Positions 43,655 to 51,405 of a DNA stretch of 64,000 bases are shown here, in pieces. The stretch's first letter is position 1, and each line of letters starts with the position of its first letter. The notes under the pieces were generated by a model. The model did no database searches, was not told the origin of the DNA, and was given only the letters and a program-made list of their open reading frames with translations. This stretch comes from Pontibacter mucosus (GTDB taxonomy: Bacteria > Bacteroidota > Bacteroidia > Cytophagales > Hymenobacteraceae), in assembly GCF_003054055.1 (NCBI RefSeq), contig NZ_QBKI01000001.1, positions 558,001 to 622,000 of the forward strand, given 5' to 3'. A program made the position numbers and the translations under genes.

Positions 43655-44851
43655 ATGAAAAAGTATACCTGGCGCAAGCTTTTCAATGATGTACACCTGT
43701 GGCTGGGCATTGCCAGCGGCCTGGTGCTGTTTGTAGTCTGCCTCACGGGCACTATCTATACTTTTAAGGACGAGGTAGAGAAGTTGATGGACCCCGGCAA
43801 GTACAGCGTGGAGGTGCCAGCCAATGCACAGCCCCTGGCCCCTAATGTGCTGATTGCCAAGCTGGAGCAGGAACTGAAGGGCGATGTGGTCAGTCTGAAC
43901 ATACCGGAGGACAAGGCCAGCACCTACAGCGTGGGGATTGCGCCGGCAAAGGGTCCGGAGGGTAGTGAGCAAGGCAAAGGCGGCGGGGGCGGAAGACCGG
44001 CTACCTACTATGTTAACCCTTACACCGGCCAGGTAGTAGGCACGCCGGAGAGCGCTACGGCAGAGTTTTTCACCACGGTAATGAAGCTGCACCGCTGGCT
44101 GCTGCTAGGCGATAGTGTGGGCCGTGTGATAGTGGGCGTTTCCACGATCATCTTTACATTCCTGGTACTGACGGGCCTGGTGCTGTGGTTTCCCGTAAAG
44201 CGCAAAAACTGGAAGCAGGGGCTCAGGATAAAGACTAACGCCAAGTGGAAGCGCGTTAACCACGACCTGCACAACACGTTGGGCTTTTACTCTTCTATCC
44301 TGTTGCTGATTATGGCGCTTACCGGCCTTTGCTGGTCGTTTGAGTGGTACCGCGACGGCCTGAGCAGCGTGATGGGGGCCGAGGTGTTTAAGGGCCGCAA
44401 GGAAAAGCCCATGACCATTGCCGCCGCAAACTCCACCGCCACGCCGGAGGATTTCATCCAGCAAGCCAACCTGCTGCTGCCTTACACCGGCGACCTGCGC
44501 CTTTCGCTGCCAACCGACGATACCACAGCCGTAGTTATCCAGAAAAGCAAAACAGGCTTCTTTGCCCTGGCTGCCTCTGATAAAGTACAGCTGAACAAGC
44601 ACAGCGCCGAGCCGCTGAAGGTGGAGAAGTTCTCAGACAAGCCGCTGAATGAGCAGATTGTGGGGTTGGTAAAGCCGCTGCACCTGGGCAACGTGTACGG
44701 CACCTTCTCCAAGATTTTATACTTTATCGCCTGCCTTGTAGCCACCAGCCTGCCCATCACCGGCACGCTGATCTGGATCAACAAGCTGCGCAAAAAGAAG
44801 AAGCCGGGTAAGGTTGTCCATACTGCGGCACATGCTACCTTAGTCAACTAA
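43655..44851 (+). CDS. PepSY-associated membrane protein (siderophore reductase-like)
   Basis: A 398-residue inner-membrane protein of the PepSY_TM family. The first helix NDVHLWLGIASGLVLFVVCLTGTIYTFKDEV carries the His after DV and the TGTIY motif. Further helices lie at about 148-170 (VIVGVSTIIFTFLVLTGLVLWF), 205-225 (NHDLHNTLGFYSSILLLIMALTG) and 350-372. Related proteins next to siderophore receptors reduce ferric siderophores or aid iron release. Linkage with the receptor is direct and it ends at a strong hairpin. Confidence 0.9.
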   Translation: MKKYTWRKLFNDVHLWLGIASGLVLFVVCLTGTIYTFKDEVEKLMDPGKYSVEVPANAQPLAPNVLIAKLEQELKGDVVSLNIPEDKASTYSVGIAPAKGPEGSEQGKGGGGGRPATYYVNPYTGQVVGTPESATAEFFTTVMKLHRWLLLGDSVGRVIVGVSTIIFTFLVLTGLVLWFPVKRKNWKQGLRIKTNAKWKRVNHDLHNTLGFYSSILLLIMALTGLCWSFEWYRDGLSSVMGAEVFKGRKEKPMTIAAANSTATPEDFIQQANLLLPYTGDLRLSLPTDDTTAVVIQKSKTGFFALAASDKVQLNKHSAEPLKVEKFSDKPLNEQIVGLVKPLHLGNVYGTFSKILYFIACLVATSLPITGTLIWINKLRKKKKPGKVVHTAAHATLVN

Positions 44852-44906
44852 CAGCATTCCTTTCTCAAGATTCAGGAGGAGAGGGATCAGACTATACTTT
44901 CCAGCC

Positions 44907-44939
44907 ACCGCCACGGTTTATACTTTAAGCCGTGGCGGT
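44907..44939 (+). terminator. Terminator with motif loop
   Basis: ACCGCCACGG and CCGTGGCGGT form a 10-bp stem followed by TTT. The 13-base loop is TTTATACTTTAAG, again the TATACTT motif in a hairpin loop. Confidence 0.85.
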
Positions 44940-45069
44940 TTTGTTTGCTTTTCATTCTGATGCAGGCTTAACCTTTTAGAAGACCATACGTGAGCTATAC
45001 TTTTTATGCTTTTCTCGACGCTTGTGCCCTCTTATACTTCGGCTATAGTTCTATAGCTTCCTCGCTGGC

Positions 45070-45117
45070 GCGGGTTTGCAACCCGTGCCTACTATGAGGT
45101 CAAGTTTATAACTTGAC
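45070..45117. repeat. Double palindrome repeat, variant copy
   Basis: CGGGT TTGC ACCCG near 45071-45085 is followed by GTCAAGTT/AACTTGAC (45099-45106 and 45110-45117). The layout matches the paired palindromes at 40.1 and 57.3 kb (first with a TTTGCAA centre, second with TTTA-like centre), but the stem bases differ. This suggests conserved structure with drifting sequence. Confidence 0.55.
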
Positions 45118-45174
45118 TGGCTTGAAAGGCCATACCTTATACTTGGGCTATACTTCTAACTCTTCAGTTTATAC

Positions 45175-45445
45175 TTTCTAACCGCTGCTTCCTGCAACTT
45201 GAACCAAGCTATCCTTGCTAGCTGCCGTTCCTCCTCCAGCCTTACATGAGCTACTGTTGCACCTCTGGCTTTGGAGCTCTCAAGCCCGAGAGGGCTCGCC
45301 TTAGGGGTAGGGGCCCTCGATAAGGGCATCGCGCGATGTACATTTCCTTTGCTGCCCTTCGGTCGCAATGCCCTTTCAGGGCACCGGAAATCTAGAAGGC
45401 GCTCAACCCAAAGGCTGGGAACAGGTTCGATAGCCGCTGCCTTTG
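45175..45445 (-). repeat. Dispersed 270-base element, copy 2
   Basis: The inverted partner of 8041-8310. On the minus strand it is open from 45452 to 45156 as 98 codons containing VPSLWVERLLDF, GNVHRAMPLS and RIAWFKLQEA. The other copy is interrupted by a stop and a frame change. Inner parts differ in length by small insertions such as the hairpin ccctgaaagggc. I treat it as a repeat. Whether any copy is translated is open. Confidence 0.65.
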
Positions 45446-45446
45446 C

Positions 45447-45516
45447 TGTCATCTCGACCTTTGGGAGAGATCTGGTTAGGACTCCCGATAGATCTCTCGC
45501 CCTGCTCGAGATGACA
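45447..45516. repeat. Nested inverted repeat (TGTCATCTCGA)
   Basis: Outer arms TGTCATCTCGA (45447-45457) and TCGAGATGACA (45506-45516) enclose inner arms GAGAGATCT (45465-45473) and AGATCTCTC (45490-45498). This 70-base nested palindrome is of the dispersed-repeat type widespread in Bacteroidota spacers and is similar in layout to 1703-1777. Confidence 0.65.
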
Positions 45517-45524
45517 ATAGGAGT

Positions 45525-45630
45525 AGCAGAACTCCCTCCCCTGTTTTTAGGGGAGGGTTGGGGAGGGGTTAGGGGTGGTTGGGCCCGGTACTGCTAAACT
45601 CCTGCTCTTAGAAAAGGAGGGGATTAGTTT
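45525..45630. repeat. C/G-run intergenic repeat block
   Basis: Units agaactccctcccctgtttt, taggggagggttggggagg, taggggtggttgggcccggt and aaaaggaggggatta correspond, some reversed, to the blocks at 1-240 and 7.8-8.05 kb. With the neighbouring elements, nearly all of the 867-base gap 44852-45718 is repeats. It also holds eight or so TATACTT motifs, its densest patch, near 44995-45180. Confidence 0.65.
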
Positions 45631-45718
45631 ATACTTCGTAGTGCTGCTCGGAGCCTGTACAAATAGCTTCTACGTTACAAGGATACAGGCATGCCTCAAA
45701 ACCAGCAAGTATAAACAC

Positions 45719-46495
45719 TTACCCCTCCAAACTAAACCTGTCCGCATCCAGATGCGCCGGAAAAGCTTCCCGGAAATCTTCCAGCTCTTTCTTGCTTAGA
45801 GTTACTGTATGGATGCCTTCTACCTCGGCTGTTTCCAGCAAATGGTAGCCTTTGGGGTGGATGATGGCAGAGTCACCGGAGTAGGCGTGGTCGTTGCTGT
45901 CGGTGCCGACGCGGTTGACACCTACCACATAGGCCAGGTTTTCAATGGCGCGGGCCTGCAGCAGCGTGCTCCAGGGCTGGCGGCGCACTTTGGGCCAGTT
46001 GGCTACGTACAGCAGCAGGTCGTAGGCGTTGTCGGTGTTGCGGCTCCATACCGGGAAGCGCAGGTCGTAGCACACCAGCGGGCACACGTTCCAGCCTTTC
46101 AGTTCCACAATCAGGCGCTCATTGCCAGGGGTATAGGTGTCGTGCTCCCTGGCCATCCGGAACAGGTGTTTCTTGTCATATTGGGCGTAGGTGCCGTCGG
46201 GGCGCACCCAGTAGAGGCGGTTCAGAAAGCGCTCGCCTTCCTGCACCATCACGCTGCCCGTCAGCACAGCTTGGTGCCGCTTCGCCTCTTCCTGCATCCA
46301 GCCCAGGGTAGTGGTATCGGCTTGCTCGGCTATGCCTTGCGGGGTCATGCTAAAGCCGGTGGTGAACATCTCGGGTAGCACAATCAGGTCGGTTTTGGGG
46401 GCTGCTGCGGCTAGCTTCTCGCTGAGCATGCGGCGGTTCGCTTCAGCGTCCTGCCAGTGCAGGTCTGTCTGTACGATGGTTACGCGTAAATCCAT
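45719..46495 (-). CDS. Nitrilase-superfamily omega-amidase (YafV-like)
   Basis: A 258-residue carbon-nitrogen hydrolase with the full catalytic triad: Glu42 in VLPEMFTTGF, Lys108 in QYDKKHLF and Cys142 in LVCYDLRFPVWSRN. YafV/Nit2-type enzymes hydrolyse alpha-ketoglutaramate to 2-oxoglutarate and ammonia. The gene directly upstream, 111 bases away, encodes a methionine/glutamine-type transaminase. This fits the known pairing in which glutamine is the amino donor and the omega-amidase makes the reaction irreversible. Confidence 0.92.
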   Translation of the reverse strand: MDLRVTIVQTDLHWQDAEANRRMLSEKLAAAAPKTDLIVLPEMFTTGFSMTPQGIAEQADTTTLGWMQEEAKRHQAVLTGSVMVQEGERFLNRLYWVRPDGTYAQYDKKHLFRMAREHDTYTPGNERLIVELKGWNVCPLVCYDLRFPVWSRNTDNAYDLLLYVANWPKVRRQPWSTLLQARAIENLAYVVGVNRVGTDSNDHAYSGDSAIIHPKGYHLLETAEVEGIHTVTLSKKELEDFREAFPAHLDADRFSLEG

Positions 46496-46606
46496 TATCG
46501 TTATTCGTTACTCGTATTTTGTTAATCGGTGAAAGTATAAGTACACTTACTGTGGCAAAGTATAAAAAAGTCTTTTGTCTTTTGTCAAACTATCCTTTAT
46601 CCAAGG

Positions 46607-47755
46607 TTATACTTCAGCCAGCTTCTGGGCGGCCGCTTTTAGCGTCTCTTCGCTCTTGGCAAAGCAGAAGCGCAGGTACTTGTTATCGGTTTTGTTGTGA
46701 TAAAAAGCCGACACAGGGATGGCCGCCACACCGGTTTCGATGGTCAGCTGTTTGGCAAAGTCCAAGTCATAGGCATCGGTGATGCCGCTATACTTTGCCA
46801 GCTGAAAGTACGTGCCCGCCGAAGGGACAACCTCGAAACGCGTCTGCTTCAGTTGCTCCACAAAAAAGTCGCGCTTGGCCTGGTAGAAGCTCGGGAGCTC
46901 GAGGTAGTGCGCCGCCTCATCCATAAAGTCAGCGATGGCCAGCTGAAAAGGCGTAGGCGTGCAGAAAGTAATGAACTGGTGCACCCGGCGCAGTTCTCTG
47001 GTAAGTGCCGGCGGGGCAATGGTATAGCCCACCTTCCAGCCGGTGGTATGGTAGGTTTTGCCAAACGAGGAAACCACAAAGCTTCGCTCGCGCAGCTGCG
47101 GGTGCTGCAGCACGCTGTAGTGCTGTTTTCCGTCGAAGACCATATGCTCGTATACTTCGTCGCTGAGCACCAGGATGTCGCTCCCGCTGAGGAGATTGGC
47201 CAGCCGGTCCATGTCGGGCTTGCTCATGATGGCCCCGGTAGGGTTATGCGGCGTGTTGATGATAATCATGCGGGTGCGGGAGGAGATGCGCTTCTTCACC
47301 TGGTCCCAATCCACAGAGAAATCAGGCAGCACCAGCGGCACGTAAATGGGGGAGCCCCCGCACAGGCGGATAACAGGCGCGTAGCTGTCGTAGCAGGGCT
47401 CGAGCACCACCACCTCGTCGCCGGGTTTTACCACGGCGGTAATGGCCGCGTTCAGGGCCTCCGTAGCGCCGGAGGTCACGGTGATTTCTGTTTCCTCATC
47501 CGGCCGGTACCCGTACAGCTTCTCCGTTTTCAGGCTGATTTTGTGGCGAAGCTGTGGCATGCCGGCCATGGGCGCATACTGGTTAAACCCCTCCTGCATA
47601 TACCTGGTCACCAGGTTTACCAGCGGCTCCGGGCAGTTAAAGTCCGGGAAGCCCTGTGACAGGTTAATGGCCCGGTGCTCGTTGGCCAGCGCCGACATCA
47701 CGGTAAAAATGCTGGTACCTACGTCGGGGAGCTTGCTTATGGGGTAGGATATCAT
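46607..47755 (-). CDS. PLP-dependent methionine/glutamine-type aminotransferase
   Basis: A 382-residue fold-type I aminotransferase of the YbdL/kynurenine aminotransferase (glutamine transaminase K) branch. GFPDFNCPEPL and NQYAPMAGMPQLR are typical. SGATEAL lies at about 95-101, the PLP-contacting NPTG at 171-174, Asp199-Glu200-Tyr202 in LSDEVYEHM, and PLP Lys233 in SSFGKTYHTTGWKVGY. It probably converts 4-methylthio-2-oxobutanoate to methionine with glutamine, feeding ketoglutaramate to the omega-amidase downstream. The pathway is inferred from the pairing. Confidence 0.93.
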   Translation of the reverse strand: MISYPISKLPDVGTSIFTVMSALANEHRAINLSQGFPDFNCPEPLVNLVTRYMQEGFNQYAPMAGMPQLRHKISLKTEKLYGYRPDEETEITVTSGATEALNAAITAVVKPGDEVVVLEPCYDSYAPVIRLCGGSPIYVPLVLPDFSVDWDQVKKRISSRTRMIIINTPHNPTGAIMSKPDMDRLANLLSGSDILVLSDEVYEHMVFDGKQHYSVLQHPQLRERSFVVSSFGKTYHTTGWKVGYTIAPPALTRELRRVHQFITFCTPTPFQLAIADFMDEAAHYLELPSFYQAKRDFFVEQLKQTRFEVVPSAGTYFQLAKYSGITDAYDLDFAKQLTIETGVAAIPVSAFYHNKTDNKYLRFCFAKSEETLKAAAQKLAEV

Positions 47756-47816
47756 ATAGTATTACAGGGCAAAGGGTTTGTGACTCGTGCTACAGGAACT
47801 CAATATACAAATATCT

Positions 47817-48395
47817 CTACAGAAGTTGCTGCACTAGTTGCTGTACGTACGGGATAGCATCGGCCTCGAACCAGGGGTTGCGCCGCAGCCAGAGCTGGTT
47901 GCGCGGCGAGGGGTGCGGCATGGGCATGTATTCCGGCAGGTACTCATGCCAGGCGGCCACGGTATCGGTCAGGGTGGCTTTGGCGCGGTTGCCCAGAAAA
48001 TAGTCCTGCGCATACTTGCCAACCAGCAGCGTGAGTTGGATGTTGGGAAGCTGGCCCAGCAGGCGCTGGTGCCAGTGCCGGGCGCACTCGGGGCGCGGCG
48101 GCAGGTCGCCGGATTTGCCCTTGCCCGGATAGCAGAAGCCCATCGGGATGATGGCCACCTGGCTGGCATCGTAAAACACTTCTGGCGTTAGCCCCAGCCA
48201 CTGCCGCAGGCGCTTACCGCTCTGGTCATCCCAGGGGATGCCGCTGGCGTGCACCTTGGTGCCCGGTGCCTGCCCCACAATCAACAGCTTGGCCGTGCTG
48301 CCGGCAACCAGCACGGGGCGCGGCCCCAGGGGCAGGTGCTCTTCGCAGATGCGGCAGGCCCGTACCTGCTGCAGTAAACTCTCCAAATCCTCCAT
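47817..48395 (-). CDS. Uracil-DNA glycosylase superfamily protein
   Basis: A 192-residue protein of the UDG superfamily. Motif 1 is IVGQAPGTKVHASGIPWDD at 39-57. The C-terminal motif is MPHPSPRNQLWLRRNPWFE, with the His expected to contact the abasic site. The N-terminal CRIC has only one Cys pair, so a full four-Cys iron-sulfur cluster as in family 4 is not obvious. Members resemble family 4/5 or small uncharacterised UDG-like enzymes. It probably acts in base excision repair. Actual substrate not proven. Confidence 0.88.
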   Translation of the reverse strand: MEDLESLLQQVRACRICEEHLPLGPRPVLVAGSTAKLLIVGQAPGTKVHASGIPWDDQSGKRLRQWLGLTPEVFYDASQVAIIPMGFCYPGKGKSGDLPPRPECARHWHQRLLGQLPNIQLTLLVGKYAQDYFLGNRAKATLTDTVAAWHEYLPEYMPMPHPSPRNQLWLRRNPWFEADAIPYVQQLVQQLL

Positions 48396-48490
48396 CCGGG
48401 CAAAATTACAAAGTATAAATGAAGTATAAGACAGCTAGTGCGGCGACATTGAGGTAAACAAGGAACTACGGCCAGACAACACAAAATCTT

Positions 48491-48498
48491 TACCTTTG
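48491..48498 (+). promoter_or_regulatory. -7 element (TACCTTTG)
   Basis: An exact TAnnTTTG match, 36 bases before the start of the small beta-barrel gene. The -33 partner is weak. Confidence 0.4.
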
Positions 48499-48534
48499 CG
48501 CCCGCAAGTATAAAAGGCAATTGTAACAGGTGCT

Positions 48535-49119
48535 ATGTATAAAGCCAGGCTGCCCCTGATGCTGCTGTGTGTGCTGCTGCCCGTGTGGCGGGTGATGGCG
48601 CAACGGCAGGAGATGTATAAAAATGCGTTTACGGTAAAGTTCTTCGGCCTATCGGCCCACCTGAAGAAGAGCCCGCACCCGCAGATTTTCCCGAACCGGC
48701 TGGATAGCAACGGTACACTGGTGGTGGATCTAGGCGGTATTATAGGGTATGAGCGCTTTGTGCTGGGCGACAAACTGAGCGTGCGGGTAGAGCAGGGGCT
48801 TTATGCCGACTGCGCCGCACAACTGGCCGGGTTCACGCACCTGGGCTGGCGGGGCGTGATGCTGCGCAGGGGCAGGCACTCGGTAAACGGAGGCATCGGG
48901 CCAACGCTCCTGTACCGCAAAGACTGGAACCAGATAGCAGACTACCACGACGATGGTTATTTTGAGCGGCACGGGCAATGGCAATACAGGTTCTTCTGGT
49001 ATGGCGGCGAAGTTGAGTATAACTATGCGCTTGGACCAGCCACTGACCTATCGGTGAACCTGATACCGGGCATACCCGAGCTGCTGTCGGTGGGGGTAGG
49101 GCTGCGGCGGCATTTCTAG
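48535..49119 (+). CDS. Exported beta-rich protein, probably outer membrane
   Basis: A 194-residue protein with the signal peptide MYKARLPLMLLCVLLPVWRVMAQ. The mature chain is beta-rich with aromatic strand ends (GIIGYERFVLG, KLSVRVEQGLYADCAAQL, HSVNGGIGPTLLYRK, FFWYGGEVEYNYAL), as in small outer-membrane barrels. It ends LSVGVGLRRHF with a terminal Phe, the classic barrel signal. Family not recognised. Monocistronic and followed by a hairpin. Confidence 0.75.
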   Translation: MYKARLPLMLLCVLLPVWRVMAQRQEMYKNAFTVKFFGLSAHLKKSPHPQIFPNRLDSNGTLVVDLGGIIGYERFVLGDKLSVRVEQGLYADCAAQLAGFTHLGWRGVMLRRGRHSVNGGIGPTLLYRKDWNQIADYHDDGYFERHGQWQYRFFWYGGEVEYNYALGPATDLSVNLIPGIPELLSVGVGLRRHF

Positions 49120-49149
49120 TAGCTGAAGAATAAAGTATAAAAACAAGAA

Positions 49150-49168
49150 AAGCCGGTAATCCGGCCTT
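49150..49168. terminator. Short terminator hairpin
   Basis: AAGCCGG and CCGGCCTT around TAAT, between convergent genes. A TATACTT motif follows. Confidence 0.6.
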
Positions 49169-49195
49169 CTTCTTTATACTTTGATGGTGCTGCAC

Positions 49196-49612
49196 CTAAT
49201 CCTCATAGTCCTGCCAGAAGCCATCGTAGTGGCGGGGCGGGCGGCGGCGGGGGTGCGGCATCAGCGGGTCCTCGAACCAACGGTCCTCCACGCGCTGGTT
49301 GCTCGGGTCGAAATGGACGTCGCGCTGGAATGGCATGGGGCGCTCGCTGCGCGGAGGCCTTTGCTCCCAGGCGGGGGGCTGGCGCTCATAGCGCTGCTCC
49401 GGCAGCCACTCCTCCTGCAGGTAGCGTTGCCTGCGGGCATATTGCTCTGTCTCGTCGGGGTACCAGGCCTGGTGAGGGGGCAGCGGCGGCATGGGTTCGC
49501 CCCAGCGGCTCCTGAAGTCCTGAAAGTGGCTCGGATGGTCCGGATGGCGGCGGTGCTGCCGATGCTCCCAGTGGTGCGGGTGGTGTCTTGGGTCTTGCTC
49601 TTCGTGCTGCAT
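49196..49612 (-). CDS. Low-complexity His/Pro/Arg-rich protein
   Basis: A 138-residue protein of extreme composition: the N-terminus is HPHHWEHRQHRRHPDHPSHF and the rest is dominated by Pro, Arg, Glu, Gln and Trp with many aromatic-arginine pairs (RFE, RYERQPPAW). No signal peptide, helix or known domain. It is almost certainly disordered. A codon-level reason to believe it is real is the single long frame ending cleanly before a hairpin. It neighbours a second disordered gene on the same strand. Function unknown. Confidence 0.55.
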   Translation of the reverse strand: MQHEEQDPRHHPHHWEHRQHRRHPDHPSHFQDFRSRWGEPMPPLPPHQAWYPDETEQYARRQRYLQEEWLPEQRYERQPPAWEQRPPRSERPMPFQRDVHFDPSNQRVEDRWFEDPLMPHPRRRPPRHYDGFWQDYED

Positions 49613-49720
49613 GCTGTGTGTCTTAAGGTGGTTAATAGCTATACTTGGTAGGTGCGGCCCCTAAGTGTACGGTATGATAATCAGGAGGTTCCTTTTTAAG
49701 ATAGGCAAATAGCCCGGAAA

Positions 49721-49753
49721 AAGCAAAGCCAGCTGCGTGGGCTGGCTTTGCTT
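49721..49753 (-). terminator. Terminator of the disordered-protein gene
   Basis: AAGCAAAGCCAGC (49721-49733) pairs perfectly with GCTGGCTTTGCTT (49741-49753), loop of 7, followed on the minus strand by a T-run. Confidence 0.85.
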
Positions 49754-49810
49754 TTTCACTAACTAAAACTAATCTACTACCAAATCTACCTAATCTACTG
49801 CCTATACGGT

Positions 49811-50623
49811 TTAGCGGCGATAGCGTTGGCCTCTATCGGTGTCATCGTAATAATTGTCCCTGCCGGAGTCTGTCTCGTCGGCCCAGCGCGGGCCGCCCTC
49901 ATAGCCTCTGTCGAAGCTGCGGTCGCGGTAAGGCTCTGAGCCGTATCGCTTATGCGAATCGAGGCGATCGACAGGGCTGGTATAGTGGTGGCGTGGCCGG
50001 TAATCCGGGTCGTCGGAGTGCCAGATGTCGTTCCAGGTATCCTTTACACGCTCCATAAAGCCGCGGCTGTCGGGCGGATAGGGCGCTGTTGCGTCGCTGT
50101 CCGGGGTGTAGCGGCCCTCGCGGTACCAGTTGTGCGAGCCGCTGCCGTAGCGGAAGTCGTCCTCCTTGTAGCGGGTACGGTCATCAATCCTGCCGCGTCG
50201 CTCGTTCATGTCGCTGTAGTTGCCCTGCAGCGATCCTCCCGGTGTCTGCGGACGGCGCATCTCTTGGTACTGGTCGCGCTGGCCGTGGTCCAGCTGGCTT
50301 CCCTCGTTGCGGTAGGCACTGCTGGAGCGGCTGCCGTAGTGGTCGCTTAGGTGCGCGTTGCGGTCCTGGGCGTAGGTGGAGTTGCGGTTGTGACGGTAGT
50401 TCTCGCCATACTTGCGCTCGTTAGAGTCCTGGGCGCCGCGCGGGCTTGGGCCGGTGTGGAAGAAGTTGCCCTCGCCCCACTGGCTGCTGTCCGGGTTGCC
50501 ACGGTAGCCGTAGCGCTGCGGGTTTTGCCCCTGCTGTTGCTGCTGGTCTCTCTTATAAAGGTCCTTGCCTATCTGCTGGTTATTTCGGGCGCTGTCGTTG
50601 CTGTTCATTGGTTCGTTTGCCAT
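49811..50623 (-). CDS. Long intrinsically disordered hydrophilic protein
   Basis: A 270-residue protein rich in Arg, Gly, Tyr, Asn, Gln, Ser and Asp, almost without aliphatic residues. Segments such as KRDQQQQQGQNPQRYGYRGN and YRHNRNSTYAQDRN give an RG/YR-rich, prion-like composition. There is an RVKDTWNDIWHSDDPDYR segment near 185-202, the only part with helical potential. No export signal. It may form condensates or protect against desiccation. Both ideas are inference. It has its own strong terminator. Confidence 0.6.
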   Translation of the reverse strand: MANEPMNSNDSARNNQQIGKDLYKRDQQQQQGQNPQRYGYRGNPDSSQWGEGNFFHTGPSPRGAQDSNERKYGENYRHNRNSTYAQDRNAHLSDHYGSRSSSAYRNEGSQLDHGQRDQYQEMRRPQTPGGSLQGNYSDMNERRGRIDDRTRYKEDDFRYGSGSHNWYREGRYTPDSDATAPYPPDSRGFMERVKDTWNDIWHSDDPDYRPRHHYTSPVDRLDSHKRYGSEPYRDRSFDRGYEGGPRWADETDSGRDNYYDDTDRGQRYRR

Positions 50624-50730
50624 CGTATTCTATGCTAATGATTTATAAAAGCGTTGGCCACATAGCTGTGGGTTTATTATGTACGGCTTTGCAGGAACTA
50701 TAGTTAAACAGCGGCAGGGATAATAAAAAA

Positions 50731-50762
50731 GCAGCGGCCCCCTTTTAACAAGGAGGCCGCTG
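50731..50762 (-). terminator. Terminator of the response regulator
   Basis: GCAGCGGCC and GGCCGCTGC form a 9-bp stem with a 14-base loop, with AAAAAA on the left giving the U-tract on the minus strand. Confidence 0.75.
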
Positions 50763-50783
50763 CCGCAACACGTATGGATTTGG

Positions 50784-51191
50784 TTAAAAATACTCCTGCA
50801 TAATCTCGCGCACGTCGCCCTCGGCCAGGGGCTTGGAGTAATGCCTGCGCACATCCGGGAACTGCTTTAGTTTTTCCAGGTCGTAGAAGCTGGCCGATGA
50901 GGTAAGCATGAGCATCACCGTTCCGCCTTTCTGCTCCGGCGTGAACTTCTGATACTCCTCCAGAAACTCAAAGCCATCCATCACCGACATTTTAATATCC
51001 ACGAAGATAAGATCCGGGCGCGGGTAGCCCTCCACGTTGGCGAAGGCGTGCTCCAGGTACTCCAGCGCCTCTTCGCCGTTCATCACCACCCTAATGTCGG
51101 GGGCTACGCCCATGCGGGCCAGCAGGCGGTGGTTCAGGTAATTGGTAGTCTCGTCGTCGTCAATCAAAAGTATGGTGTTCAGCTCTTTCAT
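50784..51191 (-). CDS. Single-domain response regulator (CheY-like)
   Basis: A 135-residue receiver domain with no output domain. The acidic pocket is LLIDDDETT (Asp11, Asp12), phospho-acceptor Asp65 in FVDIKMSVMDG, the switch Thr in LMLTSSASF near 98 and Lys in YSKPLAEGDV near 121. The sequence type (IDDDETTNYLNHRLL) is frequent in Bacteroidota regulators that pair with hybrid or PAS-rich kinases. The PAS-only protein lies 214 bases upstream on the same strand. A functional link is plausible but unproven. Confidence 0.92.
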   Translation of the reverse strand: MKELNTILLIDDDETTNYLNHRLLARMGVAPDIRVVMNGEEALEYLEHAFANVEGYPRPDLIFVDIKMSVMDGFEFLEEYQKFTPEQKGGTVMLMLTSSASFYDLEKLKQFPDVRRHYSKPLAEGDVREIMQEYF

Positions 51192-51405
51192 TACGCCTTT
51201 TATAAGTTATCTCTTTAGAAGTATCAGGGAAGTAGCCCGTGCTGTTTTATACTTTGTTGTCAGCGGCAACAGACTGCGTAAGGTTGGTTACGCTATGCCG
51301 GCTCAGGCTGTTTTATACTTTTGGCTTGCCTGTGGTTCTCTATCCGTAAAGGTAGTACAAAAGTTAACGCGATTTGTTTAAAAGTAGTGCTTTGATGGCA
51401 CCCGA

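Noticed and set aside
45156..45452. 98-codon minus-strand frame inside the 270-base element
   Set aside because: Not called as a gene because the other copy in this window is broken by a stop and a frame change. It is recorded as a repeat instead.
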